Shown piece after piece: positions 24,240 to 34,426 of a stretch of DNA of 64,000 bases. The translations under genes were made by a program, and so were the position numbers. How positions within the stretch are numbered: position 1 is the stretch's first letter; each line of letters starts with the position of its first letter. Origin of the DNA: Dryocosmus kuriphilus (Eukaryota > Arthropoda > Insecta > Hymenoptera > Cynipidae); the NCBI GenBank assembly GCA_038277395.1, contig CM076189.1, forward strand, positions 236,407,918 through 236,471,917, in the 5' to 3' direction. A model generated the notes under the pieces. The model searched no databases and was not told the DNA's origin. It worked only from the letters and a program-made list of their open reading frames with translations.

Positions 24240-24470
24240 ATGCATTCAGCCACCCTCGGCCTCCTTTCCCGAGTGTGGGGGGGGGAGGGGAACACATGCA
24301 CTGACTGGTTACGGAAATGCGTTCAGTAACGCTCGACCACTTTTCAAAGGGGGGGGGGGGGGGGCTACGTATGCACTGACTGGTTACGAAAATGTGTTCG
24401 GTCACGCTCGATCCCTTTTCCAAGGTTGAGGTGGGGGGGCTACACATGCACTGACTGGTTACGGAAGCGC
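24240..24470 (+). repeat. ~75-bp minisatellite array 2 (inside Merlin, G-rich)
   Basis: Three units with ATGCACTGACTGGTTACG, GCTCGA.C.CTTTTC and runs of 7 to 16 G. The CTTTTCCAAGG..GGGGGG order matches array 1. Confidence 0.8.
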
Positions 24471-24902
24471 AATCCTCATTATCTTGAACAATAATAGTTA
24501 AGATAAAAAGTATATAGAACATAAAAGATGTATTTTTATGTTGGCTACAACTTTTGTTTGAAAGATTTTTTAATATTTTGTATATTTACTGAGATAAACG
24601 CAAAAAACATGGTTTTTATGGTGTTTTTTATGGTTTTCACCATGAAAATGGCCTAGTCGCCAATTTTCACTATGATTTTCGTAATCAGCGAGTCAAAATA
24701 CATAAGTGTATATAGTTTCAAATAAATCGGAGGTATCCGCTATTCGGAACTTTATCCGAATTAAAAATATATGGATTCAATCACCTTATCTCGAATTTGC
24801 ACGAATTGCTACCTAGTTCCAATTCGAAATTGTCGCAAAGCGGGATTCACGATGGCTCTCAGCGTTTTCCTCTCAATTCTTCTCAATTCGAATTTTTTTA
24901 CT

Positions 24903-25770
24903 GGGATATTATATTCTCAGAATATATATTTTCAGTTTTAGCACTTCGAAGTTTTATTCAAAACCTATTATCGGTTCCAGCATTATCGATAATTAAAGAA
25001 AAATCCAACCCCAAAATTCCACATGACCCCGTAATTTTGTAAATTTTCAACAATCCTTTGGGTCACGCATATCTCTTACTCAGCACTGTAATTTCAACAA
25101 GTTTCATTAAAATCGGAAGAAAACTTGCAAATCCTGTTATTTCTGACGTGTAAATTTTAAAACAAATTTTTAATTTCATTGCTATAGATAGTAAAAAATT
25201 CAAAATTTTAAGAATAATTAGAAAAAGTAACTTAAATTACATATATTTTGCTTAAAACTCCAACAATCTTAGAAAGCTAATTACGCAATGTACACGATTT
25301 CTTTGAGAATGGAGACAAAGAAAAAATCGTACTTTTTTAAAGCATCAATTGTCATATAAAAATTTGTATTAGAATTATCTTTCTCTTATTTCCCCAGTGA
25401 ATGGACTGGCAATGTTTACGAAGCTCGCACTAAAGTGTCTGGAAAGTATAAACCAGTTAATCTGTTTTACTGCTGAGTAATTAGATAAACTTTCTCTCTA
25501 AATCTGATTGGAAAATATTAAGTAAATTACGTAAATAATACTTAAAACTTTACCAAGCTTTACCAAACTAAGTTCAATTAATAAATTGCGAATAAATTAT
25601 ACTACTGGAAGAAGCTTTTATTAATAAGAAGAATAGAATATTCTTGGACTAATAGAAATGTTTTAGAGGGACGTTTTTTAAATAAGAATAACAGGAATAG
25701 TATGCAAATGAAAAAAACGAATAAAATTATCAAGCACGGGCGTTTTTACGAAAAAATAAGTAAAGATTTA
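24903..25770. other. AT-rich DNA, nothing recognised
   Basis: No supported gene, RNA or notable repeat; AT-rich unique-looking sequence. Confidence 0.45.
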
Positions 25771-25774
25771 AATA

Positions 25775-26060
25775 TTTCGATTTACTGGTCTATTCTAAAG
25801 TTTATTTATAGACTGAGAAATTGATCAGTACGTAACAAAAACGTTTCGACAGCACATCGGCTGCCCTGGGAGCCGCAGTACCCGCCGACCAGTGACCTCC
25901 GTGTTGGCGAAGTCTTCATTGTGCTTCCGTTAGGGCAGTGCGCTCATTGGTCGCTCTCGAACAATGACTGTCCTGTCTTAAAGGCAGCGAAGAATGGAAC
26001 GAAAGGAAAATTCGCCAGCATGGAGATGACTGGCACCGGCGGCAGCACTACTATTATGAT
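25775..26060 (-). mobile_element. Penelope-like element 5' fragment
   Basis: Read on the minus strand, CAGCCGATGTGCTGTCGAAA, CGTTTTTGTTACGTA and the following TCTATAAATA..CTTTAGAAT..ACC closely match the leader of the Penelope copy at 48265-48360. The adjoining 25870-26060 is unusually GC-rich for the window and contains an ATTGGTC (inverted CCAAT) motif; it probably is the rest of the promoter-bearing terminal repeat, but no second copy is available here to confirm that. Confidence 0.55.
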
Positions 26061-26264
26061 CAGTTAACAAGCTACCTTTTTCCTATCTTTTTCCTCTATT
26101 AATCAATTGATATAAATTAAATTGTGTAAAACTCGTAAGGATAAGTTATTGGAACTAATTAGATTTTTCTAAAATATGTTATATTTTTCGAGCTGGAATG
26201 ATGAGTTATTTCTTCTTTTTTGAATAATTTTAATTATAAATTATTTTACTTTTTTTAACAAGCC

Positions 26265-27090
26265 TTTCCAGAGGTGACAGAAATAATCGCGGTTACACCT
26301 CTAATCCTTTACAGTGTTTTGCTAGGCGCGAGTGGACAGCCATGTTACTGGTGATAGAAATATCTTAAGTTACACTTCTACCCCTTTCCAGTGTTTTGCG
26401 GGGCGCGGGAAGGCACTCCTGAGAGTAGGTACAGAAATACCTTAAGCTAGACCCCTTAACCTTTACATTGTTCTGTGCAGGCGAGAAGGAATTTCTGTGA
26501 CTAGTGACAGAAATACCTTAAGTTGCACCCCACAAGATTTCCAGTTCTTTATGAGGGCGGGAAGGCACGCCTGTGAATATTCGCAGAAATACTTTCAGTT
26601 ACACCCCTCACACTTTTCAGTGTTTTGCGGGGAGCGGGAAGGCATCTCTATGACTGGTGATAGAAATACTGAAGTTACACCGGGTTAGTAAGGTATCCAT
26701 TGTATTGAAGGGGGTGGGAAGACACCCTTGTAAGTAGGAACAGAAATAGTTTCAGTTTGCAGCCTTCACCCTTTCCAGTGTTTTGCGAGGGGATGGGAAG
26801 GCATCCCTGTGGTTCGTCAAAGTATTACTTGAAGCCGCACTCCTATCTCTTTCCCTTTTTTGCGGGGAACGGGAAGGCACATCTGTGACTAGTCATAGAA
26901 ATACTTTCAGTTACACCCTTCACCCTTTCCAGTGTTTTTTGAAGAGCAGAAGGCATCCCTGTGACTGGTGACGAAATACTGAAGTTATATCAGGTTAGTA
27001 AGGTATCCATTGTATTGAAGGATTTGGGAAGATATGCTTGCGAGTAGGAACAGAAATACTTTTAGTTAAACCCGTCACCCTTTTCAGTGC
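26265..27090 (+). repeat. ~78-bp minisatellite array 3, about 10 copies
   Basis: Repeating units contain GTGACAGAAATACTTTAAG, TTACACCCCTCACCCTTTCC, AGTGTTTTGCGGGG and CGGGAAGGCACCCCTGTGAC, with many base changes between copies. The reading frames across it are by-products. It lies about 1.4 kb beyond the Merlin right end but belongs to the same family as arrays 1 and 2. Confidence 0.85.
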
Positions 27091-27114
27091 CGATACCGCG
27101 GTAGTGTATACACA

Positions 27115-27195
27115 ACCAAAATTCTTATCAACAAATGTATATCTAAATTTTTTTGCTATTAACCCTAAATGGACCATAAACATATCTGATCAGTG
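27115..27195 (+). mobile_element. Penelope-like ORF fragment
   Basis: The sequence TTATCAACAAATGTATATCT followed by GCTATTAACCCTAAATGGAC matches the N-terminal coding part of the Penelope copy at 48520-48630, with the intervening 70 or so bases deleted. It is a small decayed piece. Confidence 0.55.
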
Positions 27196-27589
27196 CCAAC
27201 GGTAGCTGGCAGAAGGTTAGCCTCCCCTCTCCACCTCCAACTATCAAAGCCTTATTTACGAATAAATGTTGGGTGTCGTCTGCTAGCCGATCATTTTCTC
27301 ATTATGTTTTTTTAATTAAGATTCGATTTCACAAATTATATCAAAAATCATGATTATGATACAATAATCTTTCATATTAGAAATTTCTCCCCTGCAAAGT
27401 ATCGTGAATATATTAAATCATAAAATACGTCAACACGATTACCTGCAAAATATTTCTGGCGACGCTTTGTTTTTAAGCACGGATATCAGTGTTTTTAAGG
27501 CTTTCAAGAAGTTTCCTACATATTATCAAGGTCTACTTACCATGAGAGTTCTTCAAAATCCTTAACAACCCTTATGACATATTCAATAA

Positions 27590-27960
27590 TTTTATTTATC
27601 GAATTCTCTATTATTAGTATAACAAGGAGGATACTGGCTCACCACGACAAGTTTCGCGCTGTCGCCGACAGATGGCGCCACTACTCCCTCAGCGGTTTGT
27701 GTCCGTGCTAAGTTATCAACAATCGGTATTACCTTCAGTCCGTAAGGTAGTTTTCTCGGTCCATTAGAAACATGGCAGTTTGTTAACATCATTCGGTAGG
27801 GCAGGAATCTGGGGCAGATAGTTACCATCAGTCGGTAAGGTATAAATCTGTCACATGTGAAATAAACTATTTAACTATTAGTCGATAAGGAAGGGTTCTG
27901 TTCCAGACTACATACCTCTAGAATTGACGTGGTTCATGTCCGTCCTAAGCTTATTCTCGA
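27590..27960 (+). repeat. AGTCGGTAAGG-type degenerate repeat
   Basis: Four spaced motifs, CTTCAGTCCGTAAGGTAG, ATCATTCGGTAGGGCAGG, ACCATCAGTCGGTAAGG and TTAGTCGATAAGGAAGG, are flanked by two direct copies of GTGTCCGTGCTAA-like sequence (about 27696 and 27932). The latter also forms the ends of the MITE at 11191-11330. No gene. Confidence 0.5.
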
Positions 27961-28537
27961 TTATTTTAGTACGCAATAGCTAGAGACATGAAATCCCTAC
28001 CCTTACCCCCTTCTCTCAACCATAAGCATGTAGAAATGCAGTCAAGGTTATATATTGGAATTTACGTCTCTCTCTCATAAAAATACTGTACGTGACGCAA
28101 CGGGGATTTCTGAGAACTAGACAAGTTTCAACATGCATCGTCAAGTTTCAACACGCAATTTCTCGGCATGAAGGTAAAGAGTTAATAAAATACTTCCCTG
28201 TAAAAATCTCTATCCATCGCAGTGTTTGAAAGTAGAGTGTGAAATCCATCGTTGTTGTTTGAAGGAACGAAGCGGAAAATGTACAACTTATCCATAAATT
28301 GAAAACTAAATTGATAGGGTTAAAATAAAGTTAAAACTTCTTTACATATAAACTTTTTTCTATTTATTAAAAGAAAACTTAAGCTAAGAATACAACGTAG
28401 AATTTTAACCTATTTACACAGGAGAACAAAACGTTTTTAAGGGTACATAAATTCACAACCGGTAAGCGGTATGATGTTCGAGGTATCAAGATCTTTCATC
28501 TCATCATCAGGATCTTTCATCTCATCATCATTCACAC

Positions 28538-28592
<55 letters not shown>
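28538..28592 (+). repeat. (CAT)n microsatellite
   Basis: About 18 uninterrupted CAT units, with further imperfect units from 28495. It follows the 3' end of the pseudogene below. Confidence 0.95.
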
Positions 28593-28593
<1 letters not shown>

Positions 28594-28599
28594 CATCGA

Positions 28600-29109
28600 T
28601 TTTACTTGTAGTATAATGTCTAATAGTAGGCTGATCCCGAGGAGTCAAGAACCAGTTCCTGAGAGCAAGAGCATTTCAAACTGCACAATTTTCATACCAG
28701 CACTGAGTATGGTGATTACATCTCATGCACACTGTAGGGTGCAATTTGTGGAGTGAAGGACAACATAAATCTTCGAGATTATATACATTTTTCAGAAACT
28801 GCTCCATCCACCTCTTCTTTTTCAATGCTTTAAAATAGACTGCATTGGCCCACGCATTCTTTCTCGAATTATGTGCCTCACTTCTTCGTAGGGTATGTCA
28901 CCAGCACTCCATTCGAGACCATGAAAATTGCGCGTCAGCCACAAATTTTCACTCTTGTAGAGGGCTGGCAGCACATGCCAGCAGCAAGGAGGTTCAATGA
29001 GATAAACCGCAGGTTGAGAGTCTTCCTGGAGAGGAACTACAGCCAACTCCTTGAAGACAAACTGGTTAATGGGCTTCTTGAAGCCTTGCACATCCACAAT
29101 GAACTCCAT
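28600..29109 (-). pseudogene. Recurrent insect repeat ORF (unknown function), broken
   Basis: The first 95 codons start MEFIVDVQGFKKPINQFVFK and include EPPCCWHVLP, WLTRNFHGLEWSAGDIPYEE and IIRERM. A frameshift near 28825 moves the homology to another frame, FKALKKKRWMEQFL, NVYNLEDLCCPSLHKLHP, CMRCNHH, then a stop, then NALALRNWFLTP. I recall proteins of this pattern as multi-copy, unnamed genes in insect genomes, probably carried by a mobile element. The IVDVQGF start recalls the acidic first motif of RNase-H-fold exonucleases, but that is speculation. Confidence 0.55.
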
Positions 29110-29289
29110 TTAACGAAAACTGAATCCTGGTTGCTGAAATCCTCTCTTTTATAACTTTCTCCCCACCACTGCTGACATTACCCTCACCACGTCTGATATT
29201 ACCCCCACCACTTAAATCAACTTTTTTACGCAACCACTGAGAGGCTGATATTGAATAAGACGATCGTGTATGATGAGGCAGTAGGCTGA

Positions 29290-29960
29290 AGTTTCAGCGG
29301 GAAAATTGTCTCCAGATTCAAATTCCAGACGAACACATATGCAGAAGAATATAAAAATGAAATCGAAGCGTTTGCTTTAAACAAGAAAATAACATGGCAC
29401 CTTAATCCTCCCACATAACCTCATTTCGGAGGTATTTTGGAGGGGGCAGTAAAATCGTTTAAACACCATTTAAGCGTTTAAACACCATTTAAGACGTATT
29501 ATAGGTGACCGATTATTTACTTTAGAAGAGTTAAATACTCTTGCGATAGAGGTTGAAGCAGTGTTAAATTCAAGGCCATTATGCCCGATATCAACTGATC
29601 CTAACGATCCGTTAGCGGCCTGAAAGTTATCTTTTGACTATTCCAGACAATCGATTATTGTCTTGGAATCTTATAACAAAGGCACGGCAAGATTTTTGAC
29701 GTAAATGGCAAATCGAATATTTGAACGAACTGCAAAAACGACATAAATGGACTGAAAACAGTTCCAATATTGGGCCAAACGACGTTATTATATTAATCGA
29801 CAAAAATCAACCGTGCATGCGATGGCAGCTTGGACGAGTACTAGAGGTGCATCCTGGAGACGACGCGACGGCATAGTCCGAGTGGCTACCGTAAAAACTG
29901 CTACTGGGGTTTTCAAGCGAAGTGCAACGACTTTATGTTTATCACCAAGGTGTAACTAGC
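29290..29960 (+). pseudogene. BEL/Pao retrotransposon integrase C-terminus and DUF5641-like tail, broken
   Basis: In plus-strand frames the sequence gives KNEIEAFALNKKITWHLNPP, PHFGG, AVKSFKHHL, then GDRLFTLEELNTLAIEVEAV, LNSRPLCPIST and DPNDPLA. Next come a Leu-rich link and RWQLGRVLEVHPGDD, GIVRVATVKTATGVFKR. That is the usual end of a BEL/Pao pol: the Glu-bearing part of the integrase followed by the DUF5641-type domain. There are stops and several frameshifts, and everything upstream (gag, protease, RT, RNase H) is missing. A putative LTR follows. Confidence 0.75.
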
Positions 29961-29964
29961 GCTT

Positions 29965-30420
29965 AACTGTAAATTATTTTTAAAAAAAGTTTCAATTTCA
30001 ATTTAACATATGTTTAAAAATATAATGTGTGTGTGTGTGTGTGTGTGTGCATATACTTAAAACTACACTTGAATGTTATATTATTATAAAGGTGTTTTTT
30101 TTTTTTTATTCGCTCTCTCTCTCTCTCTCTCTGCTTTTTTCTGTTCAGTGGTTAGAATCTTGAGTGGGAACCGAGGTCGAGATCATTGTTGTCGAGCATT
30201 GTTAGTTAGTTGTGATTAAACCCTTATAGAGAAAGGTTCGGAACTACGTTGTATTTATAATATTCATTTATTGAACGTAACAAGCGTCGAAAGCTTGTCC
30301 GTTTATTTATAATTTTCATTTATTGAATATAACGGGCGTCGAAAGCTTGCCCGTTCATTTATAATATTCAATGTGTTGAATATAGTAAGCGTCGAAGGCT
30401 TGAACTTATATTTGGTGACT
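29965..30420 (+). repeat. Putative BEL/Pao 3' LTR region with microsatellites
   Basis: It contains (GT)n at 30026-30049, (CT)n at 30112-30132 and three 52-53 base tandem units at 30253-30406 (ATTCATTTATTGAA..TAA, AAGCGTCGAAAGCTTG). Its place directly after the end of pol suggests an LTR, but no second copy is present in the window to set borders. Confidence 0.4.
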
Positions 30421-30605
30421 GATCAGCATTAAAATATTTTGAAAAAATAAATCAAATACAAGAGGTTTTTATGCCGCAAGGCTTTCCTCTTGGAGCAATT
30501 ATAAGCTCAAATAGTGTATTTTTCTTGTTTATCCTATCACACCAATCAATAATTAATTAAAAAATTAAATAATAATTCAAAACTTGAAATTCGGGAATTT
30601 CGACT

Positions 30606-31110
30606 ATACAGTAGGGTTGGCCTGAGGATGGTAAACCGGGTTGGTCGTGTGAATGACACCTAAGGTCTTACACATTTGTTCCAACAGATGATTGGCGAAT
30701 TTGGTTCCGTTGTCCGTGTGAATTACCTCGGGAGCTTCCCAACGCAAAATAATAAGATGTTCAAAAGCCTTCTTGACCTTAAGTCCATTTGCAGCTCTAA
30801 TTGGTAATACCTCGATCCACTTCGTAAAAAGATCTTGAAAGACGAAGATATACTTATACCCGGAAAAACTGCGCGGAAAAGGACCTATTACGTCGGCTAA
30901 CTATCATGGACCAGGGCTGCTCTACGATACGTTGACCCATCATGCCGGCTGGGCGAGCGTGTCCCACCTTACACACCTTAAAGCCGCTCGAGAATATGTT
31001 TTGTCCTTCCCGAAATGCCCCGCTTGAGGTTCGCAATGAGCCTCCTCAAAAATTCCACGCCTGAATTCCTCGGGAACGACCAACTTCCAAGCTCCCAAAT
31101 CGGGCAACAC
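30606..31110 (-). pseudogene. Gypsy integrase, truncated
   Basis: Minus-strand frames give the H2C2-like start (HCEPQAGHFGKDKTY) and the core: KYIFVFQDLFTKWIEVLP, KAFEHLIILRWEAPEVIHTD, NGTKFANHLLEQM and NPVYHPQANPT. The second catalytic Asp (HTDNGTKF) is present. A stop and loss of homology occur immediately after NPT, before the catalytic Glu, so the enzyme is dead. Frameshifts separate the two halves. Confidence 0.75.
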
Positions 31111-31141
31111 GTCGTCAATAATCGGTCTAGGCTTATTATGC

Positions 31142-31390
31142 TCAGCGACGTCGCAAATGCCAGGCATAGGCAGTTTTCCCAGTATCAGGGTTAGGCGAGT
31201 CGACAACCGCCGAAATCCGCAATTCCTCATCCTCAGACAATCGGGAGAACACATCGAATACCTGACATAGCGCGCCCTCGCGATAAAGGATCTCGAAGTC
31301 ATACTCGAGTAATTGCAAAGACCATCGTGCTAGTCTACCTTTGTTGTTCCTCAAATACCCAAACCATTGATTGCTGTGATTCGTAATCAC
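31142..31390 (-). pseudogene. Gypsy RNase H C-terminal part
   Basis: The 82-codon frame carries MITNHSNQWFGYLRN, KGRLARWSLQLLEYDFEILY and VFDVFSRL, which match the end of a Gypsy RNase H. The usual catalytic Asp of the TDHxS motif is Asn here (TNHS). The more N-terminal half of RNase H and the connection domain (31391-31745) are traceable only as scattered frames with stops. Confidence 0.7.
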
Positions 31391-31745
31391 TTTAAACTGG
31401 AAGCCCTCCAGATACTCTCAGAGCTTTTTGATTCTGAATACAACGGCAAGACTAGTGTATGCGATCACGCGTTCCTGGTCACCCTGACGCTGAATTAGCA
31501 CCACACCCAAGCCTGTGGCGCTACCTTCAGTCTGTAATTGAAAGGAGTTTTCCTCGATGTATCTGAAGGATGGCTATGCCAAAATCTGGGCCGAGGTCAA
31601 CGCTTCATGAAAGAAATCGAATGCGATTTGTTGCTCCTCATCCCAGTGCCAGTTCTCCTTCACCCTGAACAATCTCGTCAACGGTTCGGCGACCTTGGCG
31701 AACTCGGAAAAAAATCTCCTCTACCAAGAGGCCAGGCCCATGAAC

Positions 31746-32126
31746 CTACGAAGCTGTTTTCACGGTAAGAGGTGCTGGATATGGGACAATTGGCGCCACC
31801 TTCTCCGGATCCGACCTTAAACCGTCTTTGTTGATAAAAACCCCTAAATACCTAACTTCCGAGCAAAAAAACTCGCTTTTATCGGGGTTGGTAGTCAAAC
31901 AATCCTCAGCTACCCTATCTAGTACTCTTTCTAGCCACTTCGAATGGTCTTCAAATGTCTCTGTAGCCACTATAATATCGTGCTGATAACATAACGCGTT
32001 AGGCCTCATCTCTGCGGTAATTACATGGTCCATAAACACTTGAAAGGTAGCAAGAGCTTCTGTCAAGCCAAAAGACAGTCGGACATACTGGAAGAGTCCT
32101 CTAGCCGGTACAGTGAACGCCATGTA
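31746..32126 (-). pseudogene. Gypsy reverse transcriptase, C-terminal half
   Basis: The frame starts MAFTVPARGLFQYVRLSFGL and continues through FQVFMDHVI, YQHDIIVATETFEDHSKW and the LGVFINKDGLRSDPEKVAPI thumb region. The catalytic box expected as YxDD is YQHD, so one of the two essential Asp residues is lost. The other half of the domain lies beyond the mariner insertion. Confidence 0.85.
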
Positions 32127-33263
32127 CGAGGTGTGATCAAAAAGGAAGGTGACTTTATTTTTATCAAAAAATATTTATTTATTCATCAATATTGATGTTG
32201 TCCCCTTCAAAGTAATCCCCCTCGGATATAATACATTTGTGCCAGCGCTTTTTCCAATCCTCAAAGCATTTCTGATAAGCACTTTTTGGTATATCCTTCA
32301 GCTCTTCCAGCGATGCGGTCTTTATCTCCTCAATCGTCGCAAAACGCCGTCCTTTCATGGGTCTTTTCAGTTTTGGAAACAGGAGAAAGTCGCAGGGAGC
32401 CAAATCTGGTGAATACGGTGGCTGAGGCATGATTATGGTGTTGTTATTGGACAAAAATTACGAACAAGCAATGACATGTGAGCTGGCGCATTATCGTGGT
32501 GCAATAACCATGACTGGTTTTTCCACAATTCCGGACGTTTTTTTTTTCGTATTGCTTCACGCAAACGGCGCATAAATTCAAGGTAATATACTCTTTATTA
32601 ACTGTACGACCTTGCGGTAAGAACTCCTGATGCACTACGCCCTGATAATCGAAGAAAACGGTAAGCAAAGCCTTGACATTTGATCTAACTTAGCGTACTT
32701 TTTTTGGGCTTCGTGATCCAGAATGCTTCCACTGGGACGATTGAGCCTTAGTTTCGACGTCATAACCATATAAACATGTTTCATCACCTTTTATGATCCT
32801 TTTGAGCAAATATGGGTCGCCGTTGACGTCATTCAACAGCTCCTGAGCGATGCTCACGCGACGGTTCTTTTGGTCAAAATTTAGCAATTTCGGAACAAAC
32901 TTCGCTGACACACGTCTGATGCCCAAAATATCCACTAAAATTGCTTGTCACGAGCCAAACGAGATGCCGACATCATCAGCCACTGTCAACTTTTCAAGTG
33001 TTTTGGAGCACTTAATTCCATTTTTTACACAAAATTGGATGCAGATTCTTTGATCCATTTTTGTCGACAGCAGAAAATCGCCGAGCACGCAAAACACTTC
33101 TAACCTTTATGCCTCTCACAAACAAACAAAGAATGCTATATAGCTGAAACTGTGCACATATGTTTGGGACGAGCGTACCAACACAAGAAAAAAAGAAAAC
33201 GAATATCGACTGTACGCATCCTGCGAAATTCAAAAAGTCACCTTACTTTTTGATCACACCTCG
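32127..33263 (-). mobile_element. mariner element 1, inserted in Gypsy RT
   Basis: The ends CGAGGTGTGATCAAAAAGGA and its right-hand mirror (TTTTTGATCACACCTCG) form TIRs of about 30 bases, and a TA duplication is present at 32125-32126 and 33264-33265. Length is 1137 bases, short for mariner because part of the gene's 5' half is missing. It shares its TIRs with mariner 2 at 38049. Confidence 0.95.
32179..33058 (-). pseudogene. mariner transposase 1 (DD34D), internally deleted
   Basis: It starts with an ATG at about 33058 and the residues MDQRICIQFCVKNGIKCSKT. About 65 residues found in mariner 2, covering the DNA-binding linker, are deleted before DVGISFGS. After several frameshifts and stops the catalytic Asp residues are all still readable: GDETCLYGYD, HHDNAPAH and YSPDLAPCDF. 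The C-terminus ends CIISEGDYFEG. It is inactive. Confidence 0.85.
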
Positions 33264-33265
33264 TA

Positions 33266-33842
33266 TTCCTGACTAGCTTCATCTAAAGGAATTTGATTAA
33301 ACGCGAAACTAAGGTCGATTTTAGAGATATACTTCGCGGCACGCAGTTGTCCAAGAATATCCAAAATTGACCTTCCTGAAATCTAAACACATACGATAAT
33401 CTCCGTTAGCCTTCTTGGCCATCACTGTCGAAGCTGACCACTCACTGAAAGACTTTTTGATAATCCCCTCGGAAAGCAACCTGTTCACCTCAGCATACAT
33501 TGCTTCTTGTACCTTAGGGGAAATTACTCTATATCTCTCTTTAATAGGTGGATGGCCCTGAATGTCAATAAAATGCTTAATCCAGTGAGTATCCCTAAGC
33601 TGTCCAATGTCATTGGGAACTATTTTAGCTTTCGATAAATCTTTAAGATCTTGACCTGCCTTGTCCGATAATTCCATGATACCTTTGCAGCTCTCTTCTC
33701 GGACTGACCAAGTGTCGATAGGATGACTACATCCTTTATCTTCGGGCATCCAGATCTGTTTGGTACGAGTGATAAAAATCATGTCAAACGTTTTCTGAGC
33801 ATGGAGACCAAACACTATCTGGATATCTAGATTTGTAGCCAC
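33266..33842 (-). pseudogene. Gypsy reverse transcriptase, N-terminal half
   Basis: The frame contains HWIKHFIDIQGHPPIKERYR, VISPKVQEAMYAEVNRLL, SEGIIKKSFSEWSAS and CLDFRKVN, the typical start of a Gypsy RT. Past CLDFRKVN a frameshift breaks the reading, and the DEASQE motif is cut by the mariner insertion. The region from 33843 to 34420, where a protease should be, is not clearly recognisable. Confidence 0.85.
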
Positions 33843-34426
33843 CCTGACTTCACAGACCCTAGTAAAGTGTTTTAACTGTCAGGGGAAGCTATACCACGTC
33901 TTCAGTACCGAAACCCTTAATACCTGCGTTACATCACCGAGAACATTAGCAGGATTAACCGAAAAAAGAGAAGTTTCATTCTCAATAAGGTTGCTTCTCG
34001 AAACTTCGTAATCCTGGCTCAAATCGTGAAAGGTAACAACAGGCTTTGCTGCCGAAGAAGAAGGTTGACTCCGTTCCGTAAAGCCACAAAACTCCGCGGA
34101 ACCCGACTTGGCGTTGCGTGCTTCCTCCAGGCTTCAATCAAACCTAGTATTGACTGAGTTCGGCAAGATACTGCCCCCTCCCCCATGCACAGAAGTGTCA
34201 AGGGTGGCCGAAGCCGCACCCAAATCCACCGAAACAGAATCGCTTTCTCTCGGAATCATTATGGTGGCGAAAGGTTCGTCTCTTCGTGCATAAACACCCT
34301 TGAAATCGGTAAAATCAATAGAAGCATAAACAGTCGTATTATTAAGCCTAGAGACGTTTAACGAGTCACTATCAGCGGCCTCTTGTTTACGAGAGGCAGT
34401 GAGGACCGAACTCACTGTCTCTGTTC

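Larger units (their letters stand above)
21910..24902 (-). mobile_element. Merlin (IS1016-like) DNA transposon, defective
   Basis: Long inverted repeats flank a transposase gene on the minus strand. Outer arms 21910-22010 and 24797-24902 share GAAAACGCTGAGAGCC and GGAACTAGGTAGCAATT; inner arms 22219-22460 and 24515-24755 share GGATACCTCCGATTTATTTG and ACATCTTTTATGTT. The left side also holds an 81-base tandem duplication (22013-22175), and the promoter side holds two minisatellite arrays. The transposase family identifies the superfamily. I could not find a clean 8-9 bp target duplication. Confidence 0.75.

Noticed and set aside
23912..24522. ORFs on both strands across the minisatellites inside Merlin
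   Set aside because: The frames follow the 75-bp period and have no independent support.
28873..29154. 93-codon plus-strand ORF opposite the repeat pseudogene
   Set aside because: It is the antisense shadow of the minus-strand frame, which carries the recognisable motifs.
30423..30530. MPQGFPLGAI-like peptide resembling an RT motif
   Set aside because: Only a dozen residues, with no supporting motifs on either side.
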